Of a DNA stretch of 64,000 nucleotides, positions 6,971 through 15,638 are shown in pieces. Both the position numbers and the translations under genes were made by a program. Position 1 is the stretch's first letter. The number at the start of each line of letters is the position of its first letter. The stretch covers positions 39,499 to 103,498 of the forward strand of contig NZ_LGLW01000010.1 of the NCBI RefSeq assembly GCF_013620795.1, read 5' to 3'. Source of the stretch: Pseudomonas sp. Q2-TVG4-2. Its GTDB lineage: Bacteria; Pseudomonadota; Gammaproteobacteria; Pseudomonadales; Pseudomonadaceae. The notes under the pieces are model-generated. The model was not told the DNA's origin and did no database searches. It worked only from the letters and a program-made list of their open reading frames with translations.

Positions 6971-8302
6971 ATGAAGAAACTCAAGCTGGTGATGATTGGC
7001 AACGGCATGGCTGGGGTCCGTACCCTGGAAGAGCTGCTCAAGCTCGCCCCTGAGCTCTACGACATCACCGTGTTTGGTGCCGAGCCCCACCCAAATTACA
7101 ACCGCATTCTGCTGTCCCCCGTCCTCGCGGGTGAGCAGCAATTTGATGAAATCGTGCTAAACGATCTCGACTGGTATGCCGAACGCAACATCCGCCTGAT
7201 GCTCAACCGAACGGTGGTCGAGATTGACCGGGGCAAGCGCCGAGTGACCGCAGCGGACGGTAGCGAAGCCGAATATGACCGCCTACTCATTGCCACCGGT
7301 TCGAATCCCTTCATCCTGCCGATACCGGGTACTCAGCTCGATGGGGTGATCGGCTACCGTGATATCGCAGACACCCAGACGATGATGAACGCCGCCAGGA
7401 CGCACAAGCGCGCGGTGGTCATCGGCGGCGGGTTGCTCGGGTTGGAAGCGGCCAACGGCCTGAAGGCGCGCGGCATGGACGTCACCGTGGTGCACGTCGG
7501 TGAGTGGCCGATGGAGCGCCAGCTCGACAAGGCCGCGGGCATCCTGCTGCAGAGGGCGTTGGAAGCGCGCGGCCTGAACTTCAGGATGAAGAAGCAGACC
7601 GCCGAGCTGATTGGCGGCGGGCAAGGCCGCGTCCAGGCGGTGCGCTTCGCCAATAACGAGGTGATCGACGCCGATCTGGTAGTTATGGCCGCCGGTATTC
7701 GTCCCAACAGCGAGCTGGCGGCGAACGCCGGAATTCCCTGTGATCGCGGCATTCTGGTCAACGATACGTTGCAGACCTACGACCCGCGCATCTACGCCGT
7801 CGGCGAGTGCGCCAACCATCGCGGTACGGCCTATGGCTTGGTAGCGCCCCTGTTCGAACAGGCCGAGGTCTGTGCCAACCATCTGGCAATGCTCGGTTTC
7901 TCGCGTTACCTCGGCTCGGTCACTTCAACCAAGCTCAAGGTCACGGGTATCGATCTGTTTTCCACCGGCGATTTCATGGGCGGCGAAGGCACCGAAACCA
8001 TCACCCTCTCCGACCCCATCGGCGGTGTGCACAAGAAACTGGTGATCAAGGATGACATCCTCGTCGGCGCCTGCCTCTACGGCGACACGGCGGACGCCGG
8101 CTGGTACTTCCGGCAGATCTGCGAGCATCGCAACGTGTCGCGGATTCGCGACCATCTGATGTTCGACCCCGCTAGTTACGGGGAGCAGGCCATCGTCGAT
8201 GCCGGCCCGCAGTACCGGGACAAAACCGCGCAACGTTTGCCATCGCCGGCGAGCTGGATGGGCAGGACGTCACCCGCGTCACGACATGGAGCGACTGCAT
8301 GA
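6971..8302 (+). CDS. nasB: NirB-like FAD/NADH oxidoreductase of the assimilatory nitrate reductase operon
   Basis: 443 residues, pyridine nucleotide-disulfide oxidoreductase fold. VMIGNGMAGVRTLEEL (FAD site, residues 6-22), ATGSNPF, a second nucleotide site VVIGGGLLGLEAA (about 141-153) and IYAVGECA (about 275) are seen. It closely resembles the FAD/NAD(P)H half of nitrite reductase NirB but ends at about 440 residues, without the BFD-like and siroheme/4Fe-4S parts. It most likely passes electrons from NAD(P)H to the nitrate reductase encoded next, whose ATG overlaps its stop (ATGA-type). The last 30 residues look atypical; see findings. The symbol is a functional guess. Confidence 0.82.
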   Translation: MKKLKLVMIGNGMAGVRTLEELLKLAPELYDITVFGAEPHPNYNRILLSPVLAGEQQFDEIVLNDLDWYAERNIRLMLNRTVVEIDRGKRRVTAADGSEAEYDRLLIATGSNPFILPIPGTQLDGVIGYRDIADTQTMMNAARTHKRAVVIGGGLLGLEAANGLKARGMDVTVVHVGEWPMERQLDKAAGILLQRALEARGLNFRMKKQTAELIGGGQGRVQAVRFANNEVIDADLVVMAAGIRPNSELAANAGIPCDRGILVNDTLQTYDPRIYAVGECANHRGTAYGLVAPLFEQAEVCANHLAMLGFSRYLGSVTSTKLKVTGIDLFSTGDFMGGEGTETITLSDPIGGVHKKLVIKDDILVGACLYGDTADAGWYFRQICEHRNVSRIRDHLMFDPASYGEQAIVDAGPQYRDKTAQRLPSPASWMGRTSPASRHGATA

Positions 8303-11007
8303 CACGGCCGACCCAGACAACCGCCTCGACCTGCTGCTACTGCGGCGTAGGCTGTGGCGTGCTGATCGAGCACGACGGCGAGCGCATCCTCGATGTTGCC
8401 GGCGACCCGAATCACCCCGCCAACTTCGGCAAGCTGTGCAGCAAGGGCTCGACCCTTCACCTGACCGGCGACCTGGACGCGCGTGCGCTCTACCCCGAGC
8501 TCCGCCTGGGCAAAGGCCTGGCCCGCACTCGCACCGATTGGGACAGCGCACTGGACCATGCCGCCACCGTATTTGCCGATACCATTGCCGAACACGGCCC
8601 GGACAGCGTCGCTTTCTACATATCCGGCCAGCTGCTGACCGAGGACTACTACGCGTTCAACAAACTTGCCCGCGCGCTGGTCGGCACCAATAACATCGAC
8701 TCGAATTCGCGCCTGTGCATGTCTTCGGCCGTGGTTGGCTACAAGCGCAGCCTCGGTGCGGACGCACCGCCCTGCAGCTACGAAGACATCGAGCAGAGCG
8801 AATGCCTGCTTATCGTCGGCAGCAACATGGCTTACGCACACCCGGTGCTGTTCCGCCGCCTGGAAGAGGCCAAGGCGAAGCGCCCGGACATGCGGGTCAT
8901 TGTCGTCGACCCACGACGTACCGACACCTGCGACCTGGCGGACCTGCATCTGGCGACCCTGCCGGGTACTGACGTCGCGCTATTCCACGGCATCCTGCAT
9001 CTGCTGCTGTGGGAAGGCTGGGTCGACCGCGCATTCATCGATGCTCACACCGATGGCTTCGATGAGCTGAAAAACCTTGTGCGCGACTACAACCCGTCGA
9101 TGGTGGCGGACCTGTGCGGCATAAGCGTTAACGAATTGCAGAACTGCGCGCGGATGATTGGCAACGCGCCCAGCTTCCTGTCCCTGTGGTGTATGGGCGT
9201 CAATCAGTCCACCGCCGGCAGCGCCAAGAACAGCGCGCTAATCAACCTGCACCTCGCCACCGGCCAGATCGGCAAACCCGGCGCCGGGCCGTTCTCGCTG
9301 ACCGGTCAACCCAACGCCATGGGCGGTCGCGAAACCGGCAGCCTGTCCAATCTGTTACCCGGTCATCGCGAGGCAGGCAACGCGGCGCATCGAGCCGAGG
9401 TGGCCGACTATTGGGGTATCCCGGTATTACCGGACTCTCCAGGCCTGTCCGCTATCGAACTTTTCGAGGCCGTGCGCAGCGGCGAGGTGAAGGCGCTGTG
9501 GATCGCCTGTACCAATCCTGCGCAGTCCATGCCGGATCAGCAGAGAATTCACGAAACCCTCGCGGCCTGCCCCTTCGTGGTGGTACAGGAAGCCTTTTTC
9601 ACCACCGAAACCTGCCGCTACGCTGACCTGCTCCTGCCCGCCGCCAGCTGGGGTGAAAAGGAAGGCACCGTGACCAACTCCGAGCGTCGCATCAGTCATG
9701 TACGCCCAGCGATTGCTGCACCGGGCGAAGCGCGCGCGGACTGGTCGATCACCTGCGATTTCGCCTGCCGGTTGGAAAAGCTGATGCGTCCGGGTTTATC
9801 CAGCTTGTTCGCCTTCGACACGCCAGCCGCGCTGTTCGAGGAATACAAGCTGCTTACCCAGGGCCGAGATCTGGATCTGTCCGGCCTCAGCCACGCATTG
9901 ATCGATCAACTCGGTCCGCAGCAATGGCCGTTCCCAGTCGGCAGCACACGTGGCACACCGCGGCTTTACGATGATGGCATCTTCCCTACCGAAACCGGTC
10001 GGGCACGCTTCCTCGCCGAACATTACCAAGCACCGCAGGAAAAATGCGAAGCACGCTTTCCGCTCATCCTCAACACAGGCCGGCTGCGCGACCACTGGCA
10101 CGGTATGAGCCGCACCGGCACGGCGGCGCGGCTGTTCGGTCATGTGGAAGAAGCGGTGCTCAGCATGAGCGCCGATGACATGCGCCGCCGTCGCCTGCTC
10201 GATGGCCAGCTGGTGAGCATCCAGAGCCGCCGAGGCAGTCTCGTAGTGCCGGTGCAAAAGGACAACAGCCTGCGGGTCGGCCATACATTCATGCCGATGC
10301 ACTGGGGCGATCGCTTCCTGAAAGGACTAGGCATCAATGCGCTCACCCTCCCCGTCTGCGATCCGCTCTCGAAACAACCCGAGCTGAAGCATGCCTGTAT
10401 CGAGGTGGAGCATGTCGATCTGCCCTGGCAATTCTTTGCCCTGACCGAAGGGCCGGTACAACGACGCTTCGAAGCCTTGCGCCCGCTGTTCGAAGGGTTC
10501 GCCTACGCCAGCTTCAGCCTGGCCGGTCGTGAGCGACCGGCGTTGGTGATCCGAGCGGCCTGTATGGAAGCCCCAGGTGCTGCGCAGCTGGCTCGGATCG
10601 TTCAGATGCTCGGGCTCGACCAAGGCCCGGTGGTGACCTACGACGATCCACAGCGTGCAGTCGGCAAGCGGGTCCGGATCGAGGATGGGCGCATCGTTGC
10701 CCTTAGCCTTTCCGGCGAAACCGCTGCCCGCCATTGGCTGAAAACGCTCTGGCATGATGGCAAAGCCGACGCGGCTCTGCGCCGCTGGATGCTCGCGCCC
10801 GTGAGCACACCGCCCGGAAAGAGCGAATCCAAGGCAAGCAAGACCTTGTGTAACTGCATGAACGTCAGCGAGAAGGCGATCTGCTCAGGCATCGATCGCG
10901 GGCTGGATCTGAATGGTTTGAAGAATGAACTGGGTTGCGCCACCCGCTGCGGATCATGCGTACCCGAGATCAAGCGTCTACTGGTGAAACGGTTAGCGGT
11001 GGCCTGA
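8299..11007 (+). CDS. nasC: Assimilatory nitrate reductase, molybdopterin catalytic subunit with BFD-like 2Fe-2S tail
   Basis: 902 residues. The N-terminus has the 4Fe-4S ligand set CCYCGVGCGV...KLCSKG, followed by the molybdopterin oxidoreductase domains (SNMAYAHPVLFRRLEEA, WCMGVNQS, TGQIGKPGAGPFSLTGQPNAMGGRE) and a molybdopterin dinucleotide-binding domain from about 590 (NTGRLRDHWHGMSRTG). The C-terminus carries a BFD-like 2Fe-2S domain with CNCMNVSEKAIC and CATRCGSCVPEIK, as in single-polypeptide assimilatory reductases of enterobacteria. It is translationally coupled to the flavoprotein gene by a 4-bp overlap. Confidence 0.93.
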   Translation: MTRPTQTTASTCCYCGVGCGVLIEHDGERILDVAGDPNHPANFGKLCSKGSTLHLTGDLDARALYPELRLGKGLARTRTDWDSALDHAATVFADTIAEHGPDSVAFYISGQLLTEDYYAFNKLARALVGTNNIDSNSRLCMSSAVVGYKRSLGADAPPCSYEDIEQSECLLIVGSNMAYAHPVLFRRLEEAKAKRPDMRVIVVDPRRTDTCDLADLHLATLPGTDVALFHGILHLLLWEGWVDRAFIDAHTDGFDELKNLVRDYNPSMVADLCGISVNELQNCARMIGNAPSFLSLWCMGVNQSTAGSAKNSALINLHLATGQIGKPGAGPFSLTGQPNAMGGRETGSLSNLLPGHREAGNAAHRAEVADYWGIPVLPDSPGLSAIELFEAVRSGEVKALWIACTNPAQSMPDQQRIHETLAACPFVVVQEAFFTTETCRYADLLLPAASWGEKEGTVTNSERRISHVRPAIAAPGEARADWSITCDFACRLEKLMRPGLSSLFAFDTPAALFEEYKLLTQGRDLDLSGLSHALIDQLGPQQWPFPVGSTRGTPRLYDDGIFPTETGRARFLAEHYQAPQEKCEARFPLILNTGRLRDHWHGMSRTGTAARLFGHVEEAVLSMSADDMRRRRLLDGQLVSIQSRRGSLVVPVQKDNSLRVGHTFMPMHWGDRFLKGLGINALTLPVCDPLSKQPELKHACIEVEHVDLPWQFFALTEGPVQRRFEALRPLFEGFAYASFSLAGRERPALVIRAACMEAPGAAQLARIVQMLGLDQGPVVTYDDPQRAVGKRVRIEDGRIVALSLSGETAARHWLKTLWHDGKADAALRRWMLAPVSTPPGKSESKASKTLCNCMNVSEKAICSGIDRGLDLNGLKNELGCATRCGSCVPEIKRLLVKRLAVA

Positions 11008-11051
11008 TGGCGGATCACCAAACGAACAGCTATAGCGACGAGAGGTGCAAC

Positions 11052-11786
11052 ATGAGCGCAAAAGTCTGGCTGGTAGGCGCTGGCCCCGGCGACCCGGAAC
11101 TGCTGACCTTGAAGGCGGTGCGAGCCATGAGCGAGGCGCAGGTGGTGCTGATCGACGATCTGGTCAATCCTGCCGTGCTCGAACACTGCCCGAACGCGCG
11201 GGTGATTCCAGTGGGCAAGCGCGGCGGCTGCCGTTCCACACCGCAAGCCTTCATCCACCGCTTGATGCTGCGCTACGCGCGTCAGGGCAAGTGCGTGGTA
11301 CGTCTGAAGGGAGGCGACCCATGCATCTTCGGCCGCGGCGGCGAAGAAGCCGAATGGCTCACCAATCGCGGCATTGAAGCGGAAATGGTCAACGGCATCA
11401 CCGCAGGCCTGGCCGCCGCTACCCAATGCGGTATTTCGCTGACCCAACGTGGCGTCGCCCGCGGCGTGACGCTGATTACCGCGCATACGCTCGATGGCAG
11501 CAGCCCCGAGTGGAACTCGCTGGCGAAAACCGGCACCACGCTGGTCGTCTACATGGGTGTCGGCAGCCTGCAGCAGATACAGACCGGGTTGATCGAAGGA
11601 GGTTTGCCAGCAAATACCCCCGTCGCGATGATCGAGAGCGCCTCCCTGCCCGGACAACGCGAATGCCGCTCGCGGCTTGGCGCGATGTGTATTGATGCCA
11701 CCAGCTTCAAGCTCAAGAGCCCGGCGGTCCTGGTGATCGGTGAAGTGGCGGCACAGGCCGTCACACAACTGAGCCAGACGGCCTGA
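11052..11786 (+). CDS. cobA: Uroporphyrinogen-III C-methyltransferase
   Basis: 244 residues with the SUMT signatures VGAGPGDPELLTLKA, RLKGGDPCIFGRGGEEAEWL and ITAHT. It makes precorrin-2, the precursor of siroheme needed by nitrite and sulfite reductases. The ATG at 11052 follows GAGAGGTG; longer in-frame readings overlap the nitrate reductase gene and lack a ribosome site. It ends the nitrate operon. No CysG oxidase/chelatase domain is fused, so siroheme completion must rely on another protein. The siroheme nitrite reductase itself is not in this window. Confidence 0.93.
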   Translation: MSAKVWLVGAGPGDPELLTLKAVRAMSEAQVVLIDDLVNPAVLEHCPNARVIPVGKRGGCRSTPQAFIHRLMLRYARQGKCVVRLKGGDPCIFGRGGEEAEWLTNRGIEAEMVNGITAGLAAATQCGISLTQRGVARGVTLITAHTLDGSSPEWNSLAKTGTTLVVYMGVGSLQQIQTGLIEGGLPANTPVAMIESASLPGQRECRSRLGAMCIDATSFKLKSPAVLVIGEVAAQAVTQLSQTA

Positions 11787-11849
11787 CAAGGGCCAATCAA
11801 TTCGCTGCGAGGTCGCGCCGCCTACTGGGTCCGCGAGGGGCCGAACCCT

Positions 11850-11885
11850 AAAAAAAACCGCGACCCAAGGGCCGCGGCTTCTTCT
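11850..11885. terminator. Bidirectional terminator between cobA and the RND transporter gene
   Basis: Stem CCGCGACCC (11858-11866)/GGGCCGCGG (11869-11877), one mismatch, two-base loop. Eight As on the left make a T-tract for the minus-strand RND gene; CTTCTTCT on the right is a weaker tract for cobA. Confidence 0.75.
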
Positions 11886-11899
11886 CTAATGCCTGGACC

Positions 11900-14254
11900 T
11901 CACGCCTTCTGACTCAGCTTCTCCGGCTTGATCAGGAAGCGAGCCAGAGCCGGCAGCAGCCAGATCGCACCGACCATGTTCCAGAGGAACATGAAGGTCA
12001 GCATCAGCCCCATATCCGCCTGGAACTTGATCGCCGAGAACACCCAGGTGAACACGCCGATCGCCAGGCAGACACCGGTGAAAATCACCGCCTTGCCAGT
12101 CGTCTTCAGGGTCTGGTAGTAGGCTTCCTGCAGCGTCAGGCCCTGGCGCAGGAAGGATTCCAGACGGCTGTAGATGTAAATGCCGTAATCGACACCGATG
12201 CCCACACCCAATGCGATCACCGGCAGCGTCGCCACTTTCACGCCGATGCCCATGAAGGCCATCAACGCGTTGCCAAGGATGGACGTCAGTACCAGCGGCA
12301 GTATCACGCAGAGCGTCGCCGCGACGGAGCGGAAGGTCAGCAGGCACATGAAACTCACCGCGGCATAGACCGCAATGAGCATGGTGGTTTCGGACGCACC
12401 GATGACTTCGTTGGTCGCCGCTTCGATACCGGCATTGCCGGCGGCCAAAACGAACTCTAGCCCTTCGCGGTTGTTTTCCTCAGCGAATTCACGCGCCGCG
12501 GATACCACGTGCTCCAGCGTCTCGGCCTTGTGATCGTTAAGGAACACGAGCACAGGTGCCAGCGAACAATCACTGTTGTACATGCCTTCGGCACGGGCGA
12601 TGGAGCTGTTGAGCACGAACTGGTTACGCGACAGCGTTTCCCACTTCAGGCTGCCCTCGTTCATGCCCTTGATGCTCTGGCGGGCGACGGTGACCATGGA
12701 AACTGCCGATTGCACGCCCTCGGTGTTTTCCATCTTCCACATCAGCTCGTCCATGGCGGCGAGCGTGTCGTAGTGGGCACAACCTTCAGGCGCGGTCTTG
12801 ACCATCACCACCAGCACGTCGGAGCTGGTTGAGTAGTTGCGGATCACGAAATCGTTGTCGAGGTTATAACGCGAGTCAGGATGCAGTTCGGGAGCGCCCT
12901 GATCGAGATCGCCGATCTTCAGATTCTGGCCGTACCAGAGGCCGCCACCCACCGCCAGCAACGCGATGACGATGGAGATTGGTGCAACCACCGGGTTGGC
13001 GAAATTAGACAGCAGGCGCCAGAACGGATGGTTGCGAGCCGCTTCTTCGCGGGCCTGCTTGACCGCGCGCTGGCTGATACCCATATAGGAAATCGCCACC
13101 GGCAGCAGAATCAGGTTGGTCAGGATGATCACCGCCACGCCCAGCGACGCGCCGATGGCCAGCTCACGGATTACCCCGATATCGATCAGCAGCAGGGTCA
13201 CGAAACCGACAGCGTCAGAGGCCAGCGCCACCATGCCGGGGATGAATAGCTGACGGAACGCCATGCGCGCCGCCGCCAGCGGATCATCGGTTTCGCCCGA
13301 GGCCATGGCGATGCCATTGATCTTCTGCACGCCGTGGGAAATACCGATGGCGAACACCAGGAACGGCACCAGCATCGAGTACGGATCGAGTCCGAAGCCC
13401 AGGGTATGCAACAGACCGAGCTGCCAGACGACGGCGATTAGCGTGGTGACCACCACTGCGATGGTGCTCTTGAAGCAGCGTGTGAACCACAGCAGCAGCG
13501 CCAGGGTGATGCCAATAGCGACGAAGAAGAACAGCGCAACCCCGACCAGACCATCAATCAGGTCACCGACCTTCTTGGCGAAGCCGATGATGTGGATCTC
13601 CACATTCGGATTCTGGGCCTCGTACTTGTCGCGAATCTTCTCTTCGAGCTCATGGGAAAACTGCTGGTAATCGAGGGTGATCTGTTTGCTGCGGTCATCC
13701 GGATCCGAATAGGACTCCATCAGCGGCACGTCAATGATGCTCGACTTGAAATCGTTCGCCACCAGACGTCCGATCTGGCCGGATTTGAGGATATTGTTAC
13801 GCAGGTCGTCGAGGCTTTCTGGCGACCCGTCATAGGTCTGGGGAATCACCTCACCGCCGGCGAAGCCCTGCTCCGTCACTTCGGTCCAGCGGACGCTCGG
13901 GCTCCACAGCGATTTCATGTTGGAGCGGTCGACGCCCTGGATATAGAACACTTCGTCATGGATCTGGCGCAGCGTTTCCATGTACTCCTTGGAGAAGATG
14001 TCGCCATCCTTCGCCGCCACGGAGATCCGCACCGTGTTGCCCAGGTTGGCAAGATCGTCACGGTGCTCAAGCATGTTCTGAATGTAAGGGTGCCCCAGCG
14101 GGATCATCTTTTCGAAACTGGTCGAAGGACGAACCTGGGCAGCCTGGTAGAAAAGAAATACGCTGATCAACAGGCAAACGAGGATCACTGCCGGTCGATT
14201 ATTGAATATCAGGCGCTCGAGGAAGGACGCCGGTTTCTGTTGATGCTTGCTCAT
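11900..14254 (-). CDS. RND superfamily (MMPL-type) transporter
   Basis: 784 residues with about twelve membrane segments in two repeats: one after the first N-terminal helix, a large periplasmic loop, then a five-helix bundle (VGVALFFFVAIGITLALLLWF onward), repeated in the second half (GVGIGVDYGIYIYSRLESF). This SSD/MMPL arrangement is typical of the two-gene RND plus Ycf48-like pair in Pseudomonas (PA3079-PA3080 as I recall). The gene follows the Ycf48-like gene by 12 bp, so they are an operon. The substrate is unknown; lipid-like or sterol-like cargo is suggested only by family membership. Confidence 0.85.
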   Translation of the reverse strand: MSKHQQKPASFLERLIFNNRPAVILVCLLISVFLFYQAAQVRPSTSFEKMIPLGHPYIQNMLEHRDDLANLGNTVRISVAAKDGDIFSKEYMETLRQIHDEVFYIQGVDRSNMKSLWSPSVRWTEVTEQGFAGGEVIPQTYDGSPESLDDLRNNILKSGQIGRLVANDFKSSIIDVPLMESYSDPDDRSKQITLDYQQFSHELEEKIRDKYEAQNPNVEIHIIGFAKKVGDLIDGLVGVALFFFVAIGITLALLLWFTRCFKSTIAVVVTTLIAVVWQLGLLHTLGFGLDPYSMLVPFLVFAIGISHGVQKINGIAMASGETDDPLAAARMAFRQLFIPGMVALASDAVGFVTLLLIDIGVIRELAIGASLGVAVIILTNLILLPVAISYMGISQRAVKQAREEAARNHPFWRLLSNFANPVVAPISIVIALLAVGGGLWYGQNLKIGDLDQGAPELHPDSRYNLDNDFVIRNYSTSSDVLVVMVKTAPEGCAHYDTLAAMDELMWKMENTEGVQSAVSMVTVARQSIKGMNEGSLKWETLSRNQFVLNSSIARAEGMYNSDCSLAPVLVFLNDHKAETLEHVVSAAREFAEENNREGLEFVLAAGNAGIEAATNEVIGASETTMLIAVYAAVSFMCLLTFRSVAATLCVILPLVLTSILGNALMAFMGIGVKVATLPVIALGVGIGVDYGIYIYSRLESFLRQGLTLQEAYYQTLKTTGKAVIFTGVCLAIGVFTWVFSAIKFQADMGLMLTFMFLWNMVGAIWLLPALARFLIKPEKLSQKA

Positions 14255-14266
14255 GTTGGCTCCGGC

Positions 14267-15355
14267 TTATTGTTGTTTTACAGGCAGGTTCGCGCCGCTC
14301 GGCGAAACGACCCTGACGCCGCTCTGTCCGACCAGTACCAGATTGCCGTCCTGGTTGGTGACGACGCCTGAAAGCGAGCGCCTATCCGGGCGGCTGAACA
14401 GTTTGAAACTCCGCCCCTTGTCGTCGCTGCTGAGTACGGTACCGCCATGGCCGACCACGACGATACGACCATCCGGTAGCAGGTTGCCATCAGCCAGACC
14501 CGTTTCGAGGGCGTCGCCATCGTCGAGCAGCTCGATCGGCTGCCAGCTGTCGCCGAAATCGGTAGAGCGAAACAGGTTGCCACGCAGGCCGAACGCCACC
14601 ACAACGCCGGGGTCGCTACCACCCACGACGCCAAAGAACGATCCTTGATAGGGCGATTCGACTCGCTCCCAGGTCTCGCCCATGTCGGCGGAACGGAACA
14701 TGCCGCCCATCTCGCCGACGACAAACAGGCCGGAGCCTTTGATCTCGGCAATGGCGTTCAGGTGGGAGCCGTCTTCGTTGTCGAGTCGATCAGCAACGTC
14801 TTCCCAGTTCTGCCCATCAGTGGTTTCCAACAGCACCCCGTAGGCGCCGGTGGCGAAGCCGTGCTGCGGATTCTCGAACCAGACGTCGAGCAGCGGTACT
14901 TCGCCTTCGCGATTTTCGTACTGACGCGTCCAGGTCTCGCCGCCGTCGTTCGTGGCCAGGATCAGTGCGTCGTGACCAACCGCCCAGCCATGCTTGTCAT
15001 CGACGAAATACACGGCAGTAAGCAACTGGCGAGTCGGTACCTTGGCCTGAACCCACGTATTGCCATCATCGTCGGAGTAAAGGATATGTCCGCGATCCCC
15101 GACCACGACCAGGCGCTTGCCAGCATGCGCGACATCGAGCATGAGCGTGGACGCGGCCTTATTCGATTCAATTGAATAGCGGATAGCTGGCTCGCCAGCG
15201 CTTTGGGCATGAGCAGGAGCAACAGCGAGAAACAGGATGGAGAGAACACTGCAGAGCGAGAGCGTTCTGGCCAGTGGCGAATGGCTGAATCTCGGTTTGC
15301 GGAGCGTTTTGGCCGCACAGCCGAATTGGGTGCGCCACATAACGGGCTCACTCAT
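14267..15355 (-). CDS. Exported Ycf48/BNR-repeat beta-propeller protein
   Basis: 362 residues from the ATG at 15355, which follows AAAGGGGG. An N-terminal export signal ends near AVAPAHAQS (about residue 51). The rest has repeated Trp-containing propeller blades such as DDGNTWVQAKVPT, DGGETWTRQYENR, DMGETWERVESP, DFGDSWQPIEL and DDKGRSFKLF, spaced about 45 residues apart, as in Ycf48/HCF136-like proteins. In bacteria without photosystem II such proteins accompany RND transporters, as here; a role as periplasmic partner of the next gene is inferred. Confidence 0.83.
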   Translation of the reverse strand: MSEPVMWRTQFGCAAKTLRKPRFSHSPLARTLSLCSVLSILFLAVAPAHAQSAGEPAIRYSIESNKAASTLMLDVAHAGKRLVVVGDRGHILYSDDDGNTWVQAKVPTRQLLTAVYFVDDKHGWAVGHDALILATNDGGETWTRQYENREGEVPLLDVWFENPQHGFATGAYGVLLETTDGQNWEDVADRLDNEDGSHLNAIAEIKGSGLFVVGEMGGMFRSADMGETWERVESPYQGSFFGVVGGSDPGVVVAFGLRGNLFRSTDFGDSWQPIELLDDGDALETGLADGNLLPDGRIVVVGHGGTVLSSDDKGRSFKLFSRPDRRSLSGVVTNQDGNLVLVGQSGVRVVSPSGANLPVKQQ

Positions 15356-15573
15356 ACATACCCCCTTTATTCTTATTAGGTAAGGCCTGCGTTTGGTACC
15401 AGGCTGGGCCATGCTATAGGGCTTTCGAAAGCGGCCGCAATTAGCGGGACGTTATGTTTTGTTAAGCCGCGCCGACTGATGTCAGGCCATAAACAAGCCT
15501 TATGGCATAGCACTTCGCAGCACCATGGGTAGCACCTCAAAAGCCCCCCTCACCGACCAGTAAGCAAAACACA

Positions 15574-15597
15574 ATTCCCGCGGCTGGGCGCGGGAAT
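15574..15597 (-). terminator. Terminator of pepN
   Basis: ATTCCCGCG/CGCGGGAAT 9-bp perfect stem with six-base loop; on the minus strand it is followed by TGTGTTTTG. It lies about 40 bp after the pepN stop. Confidence 0.7.
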
Positions 15598-15638
15598 CGT
15601 TTGGGGCCGATTGGCCGGGTTGAAAAGCGAATCGAAGG

